Shown here: positions 32,624 to 44,579 of the stretch, piece after piece
How the letters are laid out: every line of letters begins with the position of its first letter
Position numbering within the stretch: position 1 is the stretch's first letter
Source of the DNA: Microbacterium horticulturae
Lineage (GTDB): Bacteria > Actinomycetota > Actinomycetes > Actinomycetales > Microbacteriaceae
Direction of reading: 5' to 3'
Assembly: GCF_029094505.1 (NCBI RefSeq)
Contig: NZ_CP119108.1
Coordinates: 1,426,001-1,490,000 of the forward strand
DNA: 64,000 nucleotides
The notes under the pieces: model-generated
Databases searched by the model: none
Seen by the model: only the letters and a program-made list of their open reading frames with translations
Told to the model about the DNA's origin: nothing
Program-made: the position numbers and the translations under genes

Positions 32624-32684
32624 CGCGAGAACATCCTTGTGCACGCTCTCCGGCGCAAAAAGCGTGCACAAGGGTGATCTCGCG
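32624..32684. repeat. Intergenic long-hairpin repeat, copy 2
   Basis: Arms 32624-32647 and 32661-32684 (24 nt) pair at 22 positions around a 13-nt loop. The mismatches fall at arm positions 8 and 11, exactly as in copy 1 at 18793-18853. Both right arms read GTGATCTCGCG at their outer end. It lies between the VIT1 and MFS genes, 54 bp before the MFS operator pair. Confidence 0.75.
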
Positions 32685-32737
32685 ATGTCGGGCGGGCGCC
32701 GCGCGAGTGAGAAGAGAGTGGATGCCGCATCCCCCTC

Positions 32738-32754
32738 CTTCAGCTATACTGAAG
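32738..32754. promoter_or_regulatory. Operator 1, CTTCAG-N5-CTGAAG, covering a TATACT -10
   Basis: A perfect 6-5-6 palindrome. The MFS gene's best -10 hexamer, TATACT (32745-32750), lies inside it, so a bound repressor would exclude RNA polymerase. Confidence 0.7.
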
Positions 32755-32758
32755 CAGG

Positions 32759-32775
32759 CATCAGTTGTACTGAAG
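32759..32775. promoter_or_regulatory. Operator 2, CATCAG-N5-CTGAAG
   Basis: This second copy has one mismatched half-site base. It is placed 21 bp (two helical turns) after operator 1, so two dimers would sit on the same DNA face. It ends 5 bp before the AAGAGGAGG ribosome site region of the MFS gene. Confidence 0.65.
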
Positions 32776-32790
32776 GTAAGAGGAGGCGGC

Positions 32791-34404
32791 ATGACCGCCA
32801 TCAGCGAAACCATCACAACCGCGCCCACCCGGCGCGACTGGCTCGGCCTCGGCGCCCTCGCCGCGGGCCTGGGCATGATCGTGCTCGACGGCACGATCGT
32901 CGGCGTCGCGCTGCCCGACATCGTCGCGGACCTGCACCTGACCCTCAGCGACGCGCAGTGGGTCGGCAGCCTGTACGCCGCGGTCCTCGCGGCGCTGCTG
33001 CTGTCGGCCGGCCGCCTCGCCGATCGGTGGGGGCGTAAGCGGCTGTTCCTGGTGGGGATCGTCGTCTTCGTGCTCGGCAGCCTGTGGGCGGCCACCGCGA
33101 GCGGTGCGGGTTCCCTCATCGCTGCGCGAGCAGGTCAGGCGATCGGTGCGGCGATGATCATGCCGTCGACGCTGTCGACCGTGAACGCGACCTTCCGCGG
33201 CAAGTACCGCGCCGCGGCCTTCGGCGTGTGGGGCGCCGTGATCTCCGGCGCTGCCGCCGTCGGGCCGCTTGCCGGCGGCGCACTGACGCAGTACGCGTCG
33301 TGGCCGTGGATCTTCCTCGTGAACCTGCCGCTGGGCGCGCTCGTGTTCGCCGCCGCGATCTTCACGGTGCGCGAGACGAAGGATCCGGGGGTCAAGAAGC
33401 GCGGCGGCGACGTGCTCGGCGCGGTGTTCAGCGCTATCGGCTTCGCCGCGCTCGTGTTCGTCGTCATCGAGGGACCCGACCTCGGCTGGTGGACGCCGAA
33501 GGAAGACTTCGCGATCCTCGGGTTCACCTGGCCGGCGACCGCGCCGGTGTCGCTCGTCGTCCCGCTGGCAGTCGTCGCCGTGCTCGGCATCGCGGGATTC
33601 CTCGTCTGGGAACAGCAACGTGCCCGGCGGGGGCGTCCCGTGCTGCTGGATCTCACTCTGTTCCGGTTGCCGACCTTCAGCTGGGGCAACCTCACCGCCG
33701 GCACTATCGCGGTCGGCGAGTTCGCCATCGTGTTCGTGCTGCCGTTGTGCCTGGTCAACGCGCTGGGCTTCGACGCGATGGGGGCGGGCCTCATCCTCGC
33801 GGGCATGGCGCTGGGCGCCTTCGTCTCGGGCGCCCTCGCGCGTCATCTCGCGCGGGCGCTGGGTGCCCCCGGTGTCGTGATCGTGGGTCTCGTGCTCGAG
33901 GTCATCGGCGTCGGCACCCTGGCGTTGCTGCTGCGCCCTGACAGTGCCGGTGGGGTGCTCGCCATCCCGCTGGTCGTCTACGGGCTCGGGCTGGGGCTCG
34001 CATCCGCGCAGCTCACCGGAACGGTGCTGCGTGATGTGCCCGTCGCGCAGTCCGGGCAGGGCTCGGCCACGCAGAGCACGGTTCGCCAGGTCGGAAGTGC
34101 CCTGGGCACGGCGCTGGCGGGTGCGGCACTGTCGATCGCGCTCGCGATGACGCTGCCCGCGGCCACCGGCGACGCCGGTCTCTCGGGTGCGCACGTCGAC
34201 CAGGCGGTTCAGACGACGCGCTCGAGCGCCGGCGCCACGATCAGCGTGCTGCGCGCGCAGCACGGCGGCGCGATCGTCGACGCTCTGTCGGCAGGCTTCA
34301 CCGACGCGACCCGCGTCGCGTTGCTCGTGGCCGGCGTCTTCCTCGTCCTGGGCCTGGTCGGTGCCCTTCGCGTGCGCGCCGTGGCACGGCATCCCGCCCC
34401 CTGA
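32791..34404 (+). CDS. MFS drug exporter, DHA2 (EmrB/QacA) family
   Basis: The 537-residue protein has about 14 membrane segments, the DHA2 count. The DHA2 motif LDGTIVGVALPDI lies in TM1, motif A GRLADRWGRKRLFL in the TM2-3 loop, and motif C-like GAVISGAAAVGPLAGGAL in TM5. It would export drugs or toxic organics using the proton gradient. ATG 32791 follows GAGGAGG. Two tandem CTGAAG-type operators overlap its promoter, yet no TetR/MarR/PadR gene is adjacent, so the repressor is encoded elsewhere. Substrate unknown. Confidence 0.92.
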   Translation: MTAISETITTAPTRRDWLGLGALAAGLGMIVLDGTIVGVALPDIVADLHLTLSDAQWVGSLYAAVLAALLLSAGRLADRWGRKRLFLVGIVVFVLGSLWAATASGAGSLIAARAGQAIGAAMIMPSTLSTVNATFRGKYRAAAFGVWGAVISGAAAVGPLAGGALTQYASWPWIFLVNLPLGALVFAAAIFTVRETKDPGVKKRGGDVLGAVFSAIGFAALVFVVIEGPDLGWWTPKEDFAILGFTWPATAPVSLVVPLAVVAVLGIAGFLVWEQQRARRGRPVLLDLTLFRLPTFSWGNLTAGTIAVGEFAIVFVLPLCLVNALGFDAMGAGLILAGMALGAFVSGALARHLARALGAPGVVIVGLVLEVIGVGTLALLLRPDSAGGVLAIPLVVYGLGLGLASAQLTGTVLRDVPVAQSGQGSATQSTVRQVGSALGTALAGAALSIALAMTLPAATGDAGLSGAHVDQAVQTTRSSAGATISVLRAQHGGAIVDALSAGFTDATRVALLVAGVFLVLGLVGALRVRAVARHPAP

Positions 34405-34430
34405 TCCCTGGGACGTGCGAGAGTGGATCG

Positions 34431-35615
34431 GTGACGGTCTACCTGGATCACGCGGCGACCACGCCGCTGCGAGCCGAAGCACGCGACGCGTGGCTGGATG
34501 CCGCGGCCCGCTGTGGGAATGCGTCATCGATCCATCGGGCGGGTCAGGACGCCCGCCGGCTGCTCGAGGAGTCGCGCGAGCGCCTTGCGGCGACTCTCGG
34601 CTGCGACCCGATCGAGGTCGTGCTCACCTCCGGGGGCACCGAGTCGATCAACACCGCGCTCAAAGGCCTGTGGTGGGCTCGGGCCGACGGCGCCGACGCG
34701 ATAGTGCTGCCGGACGGCGAGCATCACGCGACCCTCGATTCCGTGCAGTGGCTGCGCGAGCACGAGCACGCACCGGTACGGCCGGTGGGGGTGGATGCCG
34801 CGGCCCGCATTCCTGTGGACGGGTTCGCCGCGGCTCTCCCGGGCGCCGCGGTCGCGACCGCCCTGGTCGCGAACAATGAGGTCGGCACGATCAACGATGC
34901 CGCCGGGCTGGCCGCGGCGGCCCGCGACGTCGGCGTGCCGCTGCACCTGGATGCGGTGTCGGCCTTCGGGCACATTCCGGTGTCGTTCCGTGCTTGGCGG
35001 GGCGAGGCGGCCGGGCAGACAGGGCTGTGCGCGCTGAGTGTGTCGGCGCACAAGATCGGCGGGCCCGTCGGCGTCGGTGCGCTCGTCGTCTCGCGCCACG
35101 CCCACCCGACCGCCCTCCTGCAGGGCGGCGGCCAGCAGCGCTCGTTGCGCAGCGGCACGCAAGATGTCGCAGGGGCCGCTGCGTTCGCCGTCGTCGCCGA
35201 GCTCGCACTCGCCGAGCGGCAGACCGAGGCTGCGCGTCTTGTCGCTCTGCGCGACCGGCTGGTGCGCGGCATCCATCAGTCCATCGCCGATGCCGAGCTG
35301 CTGGGCGACCCCATCGACCGGCTGCCCGGCAACGCGCACGTGCTGTTTCCCGGCGCGCTCGGCGAGACGCTGCTGTTCCTGCTCGACCGCGCCGATGTGA
35401 GCGCATCGACCGGGTCGGCGTGCCAGGCCGGCATCCCCGAGCCCTCGCACGTCGTCATGGCGATGGGGCGGACCGGCGCCGACGCGCGGCAGGTGCTGCG
35501 CTTCACGCTCGGGCGCACCACGACGCAGAGCGACGTCGACGCGGTGCTGGCGGCGCTGCCGGCCGCGGTGGAGCGCGCGCGGGCATCCGGCGCCCGTGCA
35601 GCAGCGCACTCGTAG
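34431..35615 (+). CDS. Cysteine desulfurase (IscS/NifS-like)
   Basis: The 394-residue PLP enzyme has [14 protein letters not shown] at the start, [31 protein letters not shown] with the PLP Lys (about 207), [13 protein letters not shown] and the sulfur-carrying Cys in [17 protein letters not shown] (about 327). It draws sulfur from cysteine. The next gene is mnmA, and no iscU or sufU follows. It therefore most likely feeds sulfur to tRNA 2-thiouridine synthesis, with SUF-type cluster assembly handled elsewhere. The GTG start is preceded by GAGAGT at 6 nt. Confidence 0.92.
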   Translation: MTVYLDHAATTPLRAEARDAWLDAAARCGNASSIHRAGQDARRLLEESRERLAATLGCDPIEVVLTSGGTESINTALKGLWWARADGADAIVLPDGEHHATLDSVQWLREHEHAPVRPVGVDAAARIPVDGFAAALPGAAVATALVANNEVGTINDAAGLAAAARDVGVPLHLDAVSAFGHIPVSFRAWRGEAAGQTGLCALSVSAHKIGGPVGVGALVVSRHAHPTALLQGGGQQRSLRSGTQDVAGAAAFAVVAELALAERQTEAARLVALRDRLVRGIHQSIADAELLGDPIDRLPGNAHVLFPGALGETLLFLLDRADVSASTGSACQAGIPEPSHVVMAMGRTGADARQVLRFTLGRTTTQSDVDAVLAALPAAVERARASGARAAAHS

Positions 35616-35618
35616 ACT
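35613..35618 (+). promoter_or_regulatory. -10 box TAGACT, leaderless type (mnmA)
   Basis: TAGACT starts at the cysteine desulfurase TAG stop and lies 7 nt before the mnmA ATG. The gap GGAGCCC could also act as a weak ribosome site in a read-through transcript. Confidence 0.55.
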
Positions 35619-35625
35619 GGAGCCC

Positions 35626-36738
35626 ATGCGTATTCTTGCGGCGATGAGCGGTGGTGTCGATTCCGCCGTGGCGGCTGCGCGCGCCGTGGAGGCGGGGCAC
35701 GAGGTCATCGGTGTGCACCTCGCTCTCTCACGCGCGGGCGGCACGCTGCGCACCGGGAGCCGCGGCTGCTGCACGATCGAAGACGCGATGGACGCGCGTC
35801 GGGTCGCCGACGTGCTGGGCATTCCGTTCTACGTGTGGGATTTCTCCGAGCGGTTCCGGCAGGAGGTCGTCGACGACTTCATCGCCGAGTACCAGGCCGG
35901 GCGCACCCCGAACCCGTGCATGCGATGCAATCAGCACATCAAGTTCGCGGCTCTGCTCGAGCGCGGTCTCGAGCTCGGCTACGACGCGGTGTGCACCGGC
36001 CACTATGCCAAGCTCGTCGACGGACCGCAGGGGCGCGAGCTGCATCGCGCGTCGGAGGCGGCGAAGGACCAGTCGTACGTGCTCGGAGTGCTGACGGCCG
36101 AGCAGCTCGCGCACACCTACTTTCCGCTGGGCGACACCCCCTCGAAGGACCTCGTCCGCGCCGAGGCCGAGCGACGGGGTCTCGCCGTCGCCAAGAAGCC
36201 CGACAGCTACGACATCTGCTTCATCCCCGACGGCGACACCCGCGGCTGGTTGGCTGACAAGGTCGGCGAGTCCGACGGCGACGTCGTCGATCGCACGGGG
36301 ACTGTCGTCGGCACCCACCACGGCGCCCATTCGTACACGGTCGGGCAGCGGCGTGGGCTGCAGCTGGGCGTGCCCGCGCCCGACGGCAAGCCGCGCTTCG
36401 TGCTCGAAGTGCAGCCCGTGACCAACACGGTGGTCGTGGGGCCGAAAGAGGCGTTGGCGACCGCTGAGATCGCCGGTGAGCGCTTCAGCTGGGCAGGCCG
36501 CGCGCAGGCCGCGGGAGAGTTCGACTGCGCGGTGCAGATCCGTGCGCACGCCGACCCGGTGCCGGCGCAGGCGCGGTTCACAGGCGGGGCCGTGACGGTG
36601 CGCCCGGAGCACCCGTTCGACGGCGTGGCTCCCGGTCAGACGGCGGTCCTGTACGACGGCACTCGCGTGATCGGTCAGTTCACGATCGACCGCACGGTCT
36701 CGGCCGTGCCCGTCCCCGAGAGTGTCGGCGCTCGCTCC

Positions 36739-36741
<3 letters not shown>
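35626..36741 (+). CDS. mnmA: tRNA-specific 2-thiouridylase MnmA
   Basis: The 371-residue enzyme has a PP-loop ATPase site [14 protein letters not shown] (5-18), the first catalytic Cys in [14 protein letters not shown] (about 100), the second in [11 protein letters not shown] (about 195), KDQSYVL, and the C-terminal beta-barrel with [11 protein letters not shown] and PKEAL. It adenylates and thiolates U34 of tRNA-Lys/Glu/Gln. It sits 10 bp downstream of its sulfur donor, the cysteine desulfurase. The start at 35626 is supported by a TAGACT box. Confidence 0.96.
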
Positions 36742-39574
<2,833 letters not shown>

Positions 39575-39580
39575 GGAAGC

Positions 39581-39880
39581 GTGATCACAGAGGGCGAGTT
39601 GAGAGCGGGAGTGCTCGGTGCTGCGGATGCAGACCTCCGCGCACGAAGGCTTGATACGCTGCACCAGCTGCACGGAAGCGTCATCCTGCCCGTCGATTCG
39701 CGCGCTGCCGCTCACTGGGCACGCCTACGTGCGCATCTTTTGCAGGAACGCCGCCGCATGGGCGTCAACGACCTCTGGATCGCAGCGATCGCCGCCGCCA
39801 ACGAGTTACCCGTCGTCACACAAGACGCCGACTTCGACGCGCTGGAGGGCGCCCCCGGCGTCACCGTGATTCGCGTCTGA
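39581..39880 (+). pseudogene. vapC: 5'-truncated VapC (PIN-domain) toxin gene
   Basis: The 99-residue frame matches the middle and C-terminus of a VapC toxin: ITEGELRAGVL with the second acidic residue, HWARLRAHLLQERRRMGVNDLWIAA with the third acid, and LPVVTQDADFDALEG. Intact VapC proteins are about 130 residues and begin with a hydrophobic strand ending in the first catalytic Asp (LLDTS). Those 35-40 residues are missing and no upstream vapB antitoxin exists, because the kinase gene ends 7 bp before. A GTG with GAGG 4 nt upstream could still allow translation, but without the first metal ligand activity is unlikely. Confidence 0.8.
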
Positions 39881-39886
39881 GCGCGC

Positions 39887-41728
39887 TCAGCCCTTGTGGC
39901 GGGGCTTGCGCGGCGGACGATCGTCGCAGTCGCGGTACGACGGGCGGTCATCGCGGCGCGGGCGGTCGTCGAAACCATCGCGCGGGTGACGCCGATTCGG
40001 CGCACCGCGGTCAGGCCTCATCTGGATGAGCTTGCCCGAGATGCGGGTGCCGCTGAGCTTGTCGAGCACCGACGGATCGAGGTTCGTCGGCAGTTCGACG
40101 ATCGAGAAGTCGGGCTTGATCGTGATCACACCGAAGTCGTCGCGCCGCAGGCCGCCCTCGTTCGCCAGCGCACCGACGATCTGACGCGGTTCGACATGCT
40201 GGCGACGACCCACCTCGATGCGGTAGGGCGCATAGTCGCCCCGGCTCCGACGCGGCCCGCGGTCGCCGCGCCCGGGGCGATCGCCGCGAGCAGGCCGGTC
40301 ACGCTGCGGCCGGTTCACCGCATCGACGGATGCCGCGAGCGGATCGTTCTGAGGATCGAGCAGCAGCGGCGTCGCCCCCTGGGCGACAATCGCGAGGGCG
40401 GCTGCGACATCCTGCTCCGGCACGTCATGGTGGCGCACGTAGTGGTCGATGATGTCGCGGAACGCCTCGATGCGGCCGGTCGCCTCCAACGCCTCGGTGA
40501 TGGCGTCGTCGAAGCGCGTGAGACGGGTCGTGTTGACGTCTTCGGTCGTCGGCAGCTGCATCTGCGCCGGCTGCTGCCGGGTCGCCTTCTCGATGTGCTT
40601 GAGCAGATAACGCTCGCGCGGCGTGATGAAGCTGATTGCATCGCCCGAACGACCCGCGCGGCCCGTGCGCCCGATGCGGTGCACATACGACTCGGTGTCG
40701 GTCGGGATGTCGAAGTTGATGACGTGGCTGATCCGCTCGACGTCGAGCCCGCGCGCGGCGACGTCGGTGGCCACGAGGATGTCGAGCTTGCCGTCCTTGA
40801 GCTGGTTCACCGAGCGCTCGCGCTGAGCCTGAGGGACGTCGCCGTTGATCGCAGCGGCCGAGTATCCGCGGGCGCGCAGCTTCTCGGCCAGCGTCTCGGT
40901 CTCGTTCTTCGTACGCACGAAGACGATGACCCCGTCGAAGTTCTCCACCTCGAGGATGCGGGTGAGGGCATCCACCTTCTGTTGGTAGGAGACGACGAGG
41001 TACCGCTGCGTGATGTTCTGGTTCGTCGTCGTCTTGGTCTTGATAGCGATCTCTTCGGGCTCCCGCAGGTACTGCTGTGCGAGGCGCCGGATCGCGGCGG
41101 GCATCGTCGCCGAGAAGAGGGCGACCTGCTTGTCTTCGGGCGTCTGTGCGAGGATCTGCTCGACGTCTTCGGCAAAGCCCATCTTGAGCATCTCGTCGGC
41201 CTCGTCGAGCACGAGGTACTTGAGCTCGGCCAGGTCGAGCGTGCCCTTGGCCTGGTGGTCCATGATGCGGCCGGGCGTCCCGACGACGATGTGCACGCCG
41301 CGTCGCAGCGCCGACAGCTGCTGGCCGTACCCCTGACCGCCGTAGACCGGCAGCACGTGCACGCCCTTGAGGTGGCTCGCGTACGACTCGAACGCTTCGC
41401 AGACCTGCAGGGCGAGCTCGCGGGTGGGGGCGAGCACGAGCGCCTGCGGCGTCTTCTGCGACAGGTCGAGGCGCTCAAGGATCGGCAGCGCGAACGCGGC
41501 GGTCTTGCCGGTGCCGGTCTGCGCCGTGCCGAGCACGTCGCGGCCCTCCATCAGGAGTGGGATCGTCGCCGCCTGAATCGCCGACGGCGTCTCGTAGCCG
41601 AGGTCGCGGATCGCAGCCAGGACCCGCCCGGTCACCCCGAGCTCTTCGAAACCGGGTCCCTGCGGCTCGGCCGCGGTCTCGGTCTCTTCGGTCGACGCGC
41701 CTTCTGCGGCATCCATCGTCTCTGTCAT
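39887..41728 (-). CDS. deaD: DEAD-box RNA helicase, DeaD/CsdA type
   Basis: The 613-residue helicase has a Q motif (FEELG...GYETPSAIQ), AQTGTGKT, PTRELALQ, DEAD (VLDEADEML), SAT, ARGLDVERISHVINFD and HRIGRTGRAGRSG. A DbpA-type RNA-binding domain follows (about 490-565: YRIEVGRRQHVEPRQIVGAL, FGVITIKPDFSIVELP), then an Arg/Asp/Pro-rich disordered tail (RPRRDDRPSYRDCDDRPPRK). It unwinds RNA in ribosome assembly and cold adaptation. The start overlaps the FadD stop, so it is co-translated with fadD, an unusual functional pairing. Confidence 0.95.
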   Translation of the reverse strand: MTETMDAAEGASTEETETAAEPQGPGFEELGVTGRVLAAIRDLGYETPSAIQAATIPLLMEGRDVLGTAQTGTGKTAAFALPILERLDLSQKTPQALVLAPTRELALQVCEAFESYASHLKGVHVLPVYGGQGYGQQLSALRRGVHIVVGTPGRIMDHQAKGTLDLAELKYLVLDEADEMLKMGFAEDVEQILAQTPEDKQVALFSATMPAAIRRLAQQYLREPEEIAIKTKTTTNQNITQRYLVVSYQQKVDALTRILEVENFDGVIVFVRTKNETETLAEKLRARGYSAAAINGDVPQAQRERSVNQLKDGKLDILVATDVAARGLDVERISHVINFDIPTDTESYVHRIGRTGRAGRSGDAISFITPRERYLLKHIEKATRQQPAQMQLPTTEDVNTTRLTRFDDAITEALEATGRIEAFRDIIDHYVRHHDVPEQDVAAALAIVAQGATPLLLDPQNDPLAASVDAVNRPQRDRPARGDRPGRGDRGPRRSRGDYAPYRIEVGRRQHVEPRQIVGALANEGGLRRDDFGVITIKPDFSIVELPTNLDPSVLDKLSGTRISGKLIQMRPDRGAPNRRHPRDGFDDRPRRDDRPSYRDCDDRPPRKPRHKG

Positions 41729-43431
41729 TGTCCGGCTCCTGTCAGGTCAAGCAGTTTCTCGCGCACCTGGCGGCGCAGCACCTTGCCGATCAGCGACTTC
41801 GGCAGTTCGTCGACGACGAAGACGCGCCGCGGAACTTTGTAGGGGGTGAGGATGCCGCGGGCGAAGGCGCGGATCGCCTCGACGTCGGGCTCCTCCACGT
41901 TCGGAACCAGCACAATCGCGGCCACGACCTCTTCGCCGGAGTGCTCGCTGGGCAGCCCCACGACGGCGACGTCATCGACATCGGGATGCTGGCGCAGCGC
42001 GTTCTCGACTTCGGTCGGGGCGACGTTGAAGCCGCCCGTGATGATGAGCTCCTTGATGCGGTCGACAATGCGCACGAACCCGGCGTTGTCGATCGTGACG
42101 ATGTCGCCGGTGCGGAACCATCCGTCGACGAACACGGCCTCGGTCGCCTCGGGCTTGCCGTAGTAACCGCCGAACACCTGCGGCCCACGGACCAGGAGCT
42201 CGCCGGCGGCACCGGGCGCGACATCCGTTGTCGGTTCATCCGGGTCGACGACGCGGCACTCGGTGCCAGGAAGCGGCAGTCCGACGGTGCCGGGCACGCG
42301 ATTGTCGGCGACGGGGTTGGCCATCAGCACGGGGGAGCACTCACTCAGCCCATAGCCCTCGACGAGATAGCCGCCGGTGGCCTTCTCGAACGGCACGACC
42401 AGTTCGTGTGGGAGCGCCATGGCCCCCGAGATCGCGATCTCGGTGCCCTCCAGCGAGACGCCCTTCTCGTGCGCGGCCGTCAGCAGCCGTTCGGCGATCG
42501 GCGGCACGAGCGGCAGAAACGTCGCGGGGTGCTTCTTGGTGACATCCAGCACCAGATCGGGGTCGAACTTGGGGAACAGCACCAGCCGCGCGCCCATCGA
42601 CATGGCGAACGTCAGGCACAGCGTCAGGCCGTAGGCATGGAACATCGGCAGCACGGCATAGACGACGCACCCGTTGCCGCGGACGATCTGCGGCACCCAC
42701 GCCTGCGCCTGTGCGGCGTTCGCGAGCAGATTGCGGTGCGTGAGCGACGCGCCCTTCGGGGTGCCGGTCGTGCCGCTCGTGTACTGGATGATGGCGAGGT
42801 CGTCGGTCGCCGGCTTCGGGTGGCGGGCAGGCAGCGGTTCGGAGCCGACGATCTGCTTCCAGCCGATCGTGCCGCTCACACGGCTGTACAGCGCCTCGCG
42901 CGACTCGCGGGCCTTCGCGACCGGCAGCCTCAGGGCCAGGCGGGTGCGCAGCGGCATCGCCTGGATGACGTCGACGGAGATGAGGTTGGTGACGGCGAGG
43001 TCGGCGGGGAAGTCGTGGATGCTGCCGACGACCTTCGTCCAGACGATCGCCGTCTTCGCTCCGTGGTCTTCGAACTGCTTGCGCAGCTCGCGCGGCGTGT
43101 ACAACGGATTGTGTTCGATCGCGATGGCGCCCAGGCGCAGGATCGCATAGAACGCGACGATGTGCTGCGGGCAGTTGGGCAGCACGATGGCCACGGTGTC
43201 GCCGGCGGCGACACCTCGTGCCTTCAGACCCGCGGCCGCCCGGTCGATCTGCTCCTGCAGCTCGCGGTACGTCGTCTCACGGCCGAAGAACTGGAGGGCG
43301 GGTGCGTCGGGATAGTCGCGAGCGGAGGCCGCGACGATGTCGATGAGCGAGCCGGTGACGGGTTCGAGATCTTCGGGCACGCCGGCGGCGTAGCTGGCGG
43401 TCCACGGGCGCGGTGGATCGAACGACGTCAT
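41725..43431 (-). CDS. Long-chain fatty acid-CoA ligase (FadD)
   Basis: The 568-residue AMP-forming ligase has the AMP motif IQYTSGTTGTPKGASLTHRN (about 225-245), VEGYGLSECSPV, DGWFRTGDI, and the C-terminal RIKELIITGGFNVAP with the catalytic Lys in LPKSLIGKVLRRQVRE. It activates fatty acids for beta-oxidation or lipid synthesis and may itself be controlled by lysine acylation, the usual target of the sirtuin class encoded at 26473. A TAGGCT box 6 nt before the ATG fixes the start. It leads a two-gene unit with deaD. Confidence 0.94.
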   Translation of the reverse strand: MTSFDPPRPWTASYAAGVPEDLEPVTGSLIDIVAASARDYPDAPALQFFGRETTYRELQEQIDRAAAGLKARGVAAGDTVAIVLPNCPQHIVAFYAILRLGAIAIEHNPLYTPRELRKQFEDHGAKTAIVWTKVVGSIHDFPADLAVTNLISVDVIQAMPLRTRLALRLPVAKARESREALYSRVSGTIGWKQIVGSEPLPARHPKPATDDLAIIQYTSGTTGTPKGASLTHRNLLANAAQAQAWVPQIVRGNGCVVYAVLPMFHAYGLTLCLTFAMSMGARLVLFPKFDPDLVLDVTKKHPATFLPLVPPIAERLLTAAHEKGVSLEGTEIAISGAMALPHELVVPFEKATGGYLVEGYGLSECSPVLMANPVADNRVPGTVGLPLPGTECRVVDPDEPTTDVAPGAAGELLVRGPQVFGGYYGKPEATEAVFVDGWFRTGDIVTIDNAGFVRIVDRIKELIITGGFNVAPTEVENALRQHPDVDDVAVVGLPSEHSGEEVVAAIVLVPNVEEPDVEAIRAFARGILTPYKVPRRVFVVDELPKSLIGKVLRRQVREKLLDLTGAGQ

Positions 43432-43437
43432 CCACCC

Positions 43438-43443
43438 AGCCTA
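43438..43443 (-). promoter_or_regulatory. -10 box TAGGCT, leaderless type (fadD-deaD)
   Basis: TAGGCT on the minus strand, a 6-nt gap, then the fadD ATG. It drives the fadD-deaD pair. Confidence 0.55.
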
Positions 43444-43505
43444 CGCGTCGGGAGTGGCGCGCACCGGACTGGGCGCGTGCCTCCTGGGGATAAGGACGGC
43501 CACGC

Positions 43506-43982
43506 TCACACCGACACGGCACCGATCGACAGCAATGCGGAGCTGACGATCGAAATGGCAGCGCGCAGATGGTTCGACGCGGCCCACGGGCGATCGAACC
43601 GTGCCCACCCAGCCTTCGCGTTCGCATCGGTGGCCGCGGCGAGCGTGTTGTTCAGCGGAACGTTGACAGCCGCCGTGAGGAAGAACGCGACGAGCGCGGC
43701 GACTGCTCCACCGATGAGCCACCAGAACCCTTCGGCGCGAATGACGAACGCTGCGACGATCACGGCCGCCGCGCCCAGCGCGGAACCGATGAACGGCACC
43801 ATGAACGCGCTGCGCGGTGCCTTCTCGTTGATGCGCTGCATCGCGCGGACGGCATCGCCCGCCGGCAGTGTGCGCAGCGCGGGCAGGACGAACGTCGAGA
43901 ACGCGAGGTAGATGCCCGCGTTGACCATCGTCAAGGCCGCGGTGACCCAGACCAGGATCGTGAACCAGATCGGCGCGCTCAT
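43506..43982 (-). CDS. DUF1772 membrane protein
   Basis: The 158-residue protein has four hydrophobic segments (about 6-30, 55-80, 85-108, 136-156). The DUF1772 pattern is present, with VNAGIYLAFSTFVLPALRTLPAGDAVRAMQRINEKA near the start and PLNNTLAA in the third loop. Relatives include anthrone oxygenase-like proteins, but most bacterial copies are uncharacterised. It is a single gene. No neighbour suggests a role. Confidence 0.85.
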   Translation of the reverse strand: MSAPIWFTILVWVTAALTMVNAGIYLAFSTFVLPALRTLPAGDAVRAMQRINEKAPRSAFMVPFIGSALGAAAVIVAAFVIRAEGFWWLIGGAVAALVAFFLTAAVNVPLNNTLAAATDANAKAGWARFDRPWAASNHLRAAISIVSSALLSIGAVSV

Positions 43983-44267
43983 GGTGGATCACCCGGCAAT
44001 CGGTGTGCGGACGAGACGAACGCGAAGGATCCACTCAGGCATGCCCCCAGCCTGTCGCATGACCGACGTCTGTGGGAAGAGCCACTGACAGCCCCGAGAG
44101 GGCTCGAGGACAGCCGTCCGGGAGGCGCCGATCGTTCGCGCTCTAGAGATTCGCTCGCGCGCATGCGAATTTCAGGCGCAAACGTCGAGAACGACAGCGC
44201 GAGCGGAACGGGTGTGCACATCGTGGGCGCCGACACAGACGCCGCGGGCGCGGCATCCACTCGCCCG
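43983..44267. other. Intergenic region of 285 bp with one palindrome
   Basis: No convincing ORF. The only structure I see is ATTCGC-N10-GCGAAT (44149-44170) in an AT-richer patch about 110 bp before gatC, and a weak AGCCC-cgaga-GGGCT hairpin (44090-44104). The palindrome could be an operator for the gatCAB operon or for the divergent DUF1772 gene. Confidence 0.4.
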
Positions 44268-44273
44268 TAGACT
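44268..44273 (+). promoter_or_regulatory. -10 box TAGACT for gatCAB
   Basis: TAGACT with a 6-nt gap (GGAGGG) to the GTG of gatC. The gap is itself Shine-Dalgarno-like but too close to the start to be used, consistent with leaderless initiation. Confidence 0.6.
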
Positions 44274-44279
44274 GGAGGG

Positions 44280-44579
44280 GTGTCAGAAATCACCCCCGAT
44301 CTCGTGCGCCATCTCGGTGTGCTCGCGCGCATCCGACTGAGCGATGAAGAGGTCGAGCGCCTCACCGGCCAGCTCGACGTCATCGTCGACAACATCGCGA
44401 AGGTGTCCCAGGTGGCCACGCCCGACGTGGCGGCCACCAGTCATCCCATCGCTCTGCAGAACGTCTTCCGACCCGACGTGGTCGGGCAGACGCTGACGCA
44501 TGAGCAGGCGCTGCAGAATGCACCGGATGCCGCGGACGGCCGATTCCGCGTGACCGCGATCCTGGGGGAGGAGCAGTGA
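44280..44579 (+). CDS. gatC: Asp/Glu-tRNA amidotransferase subunit C
   Basis: The 99-residue belt protein has [32 protein letters not shown] at the start and the motif LRPD-like [21 protein letters not shown] near the end. It wraps around and stabilises GatA-GatB. It is the first gene of gatCAB, and its stop overlaps gatA (GTGA). The presence of GatCAB indicates tRNA-dependent synthesis of Gln-tRNA and/or Asn-tRNA. Confidence 0.95.
   Translation: MSEITPDLVRHLGVLARIRLSDEEVERLTGQLDVIVDNIAKVSQVATPDVAATSHPIALQNVFRPDVVGQTLTHEQALQNAPDAADGRFRVTAILGEEQ

Noticed and set aside
41557..43911. Plus-strand ORF of 784 codons opposite fadD
   Set aside because: Shadow of the ligase; random-looking Arg/Ala/Gly/Asp product without motifs.
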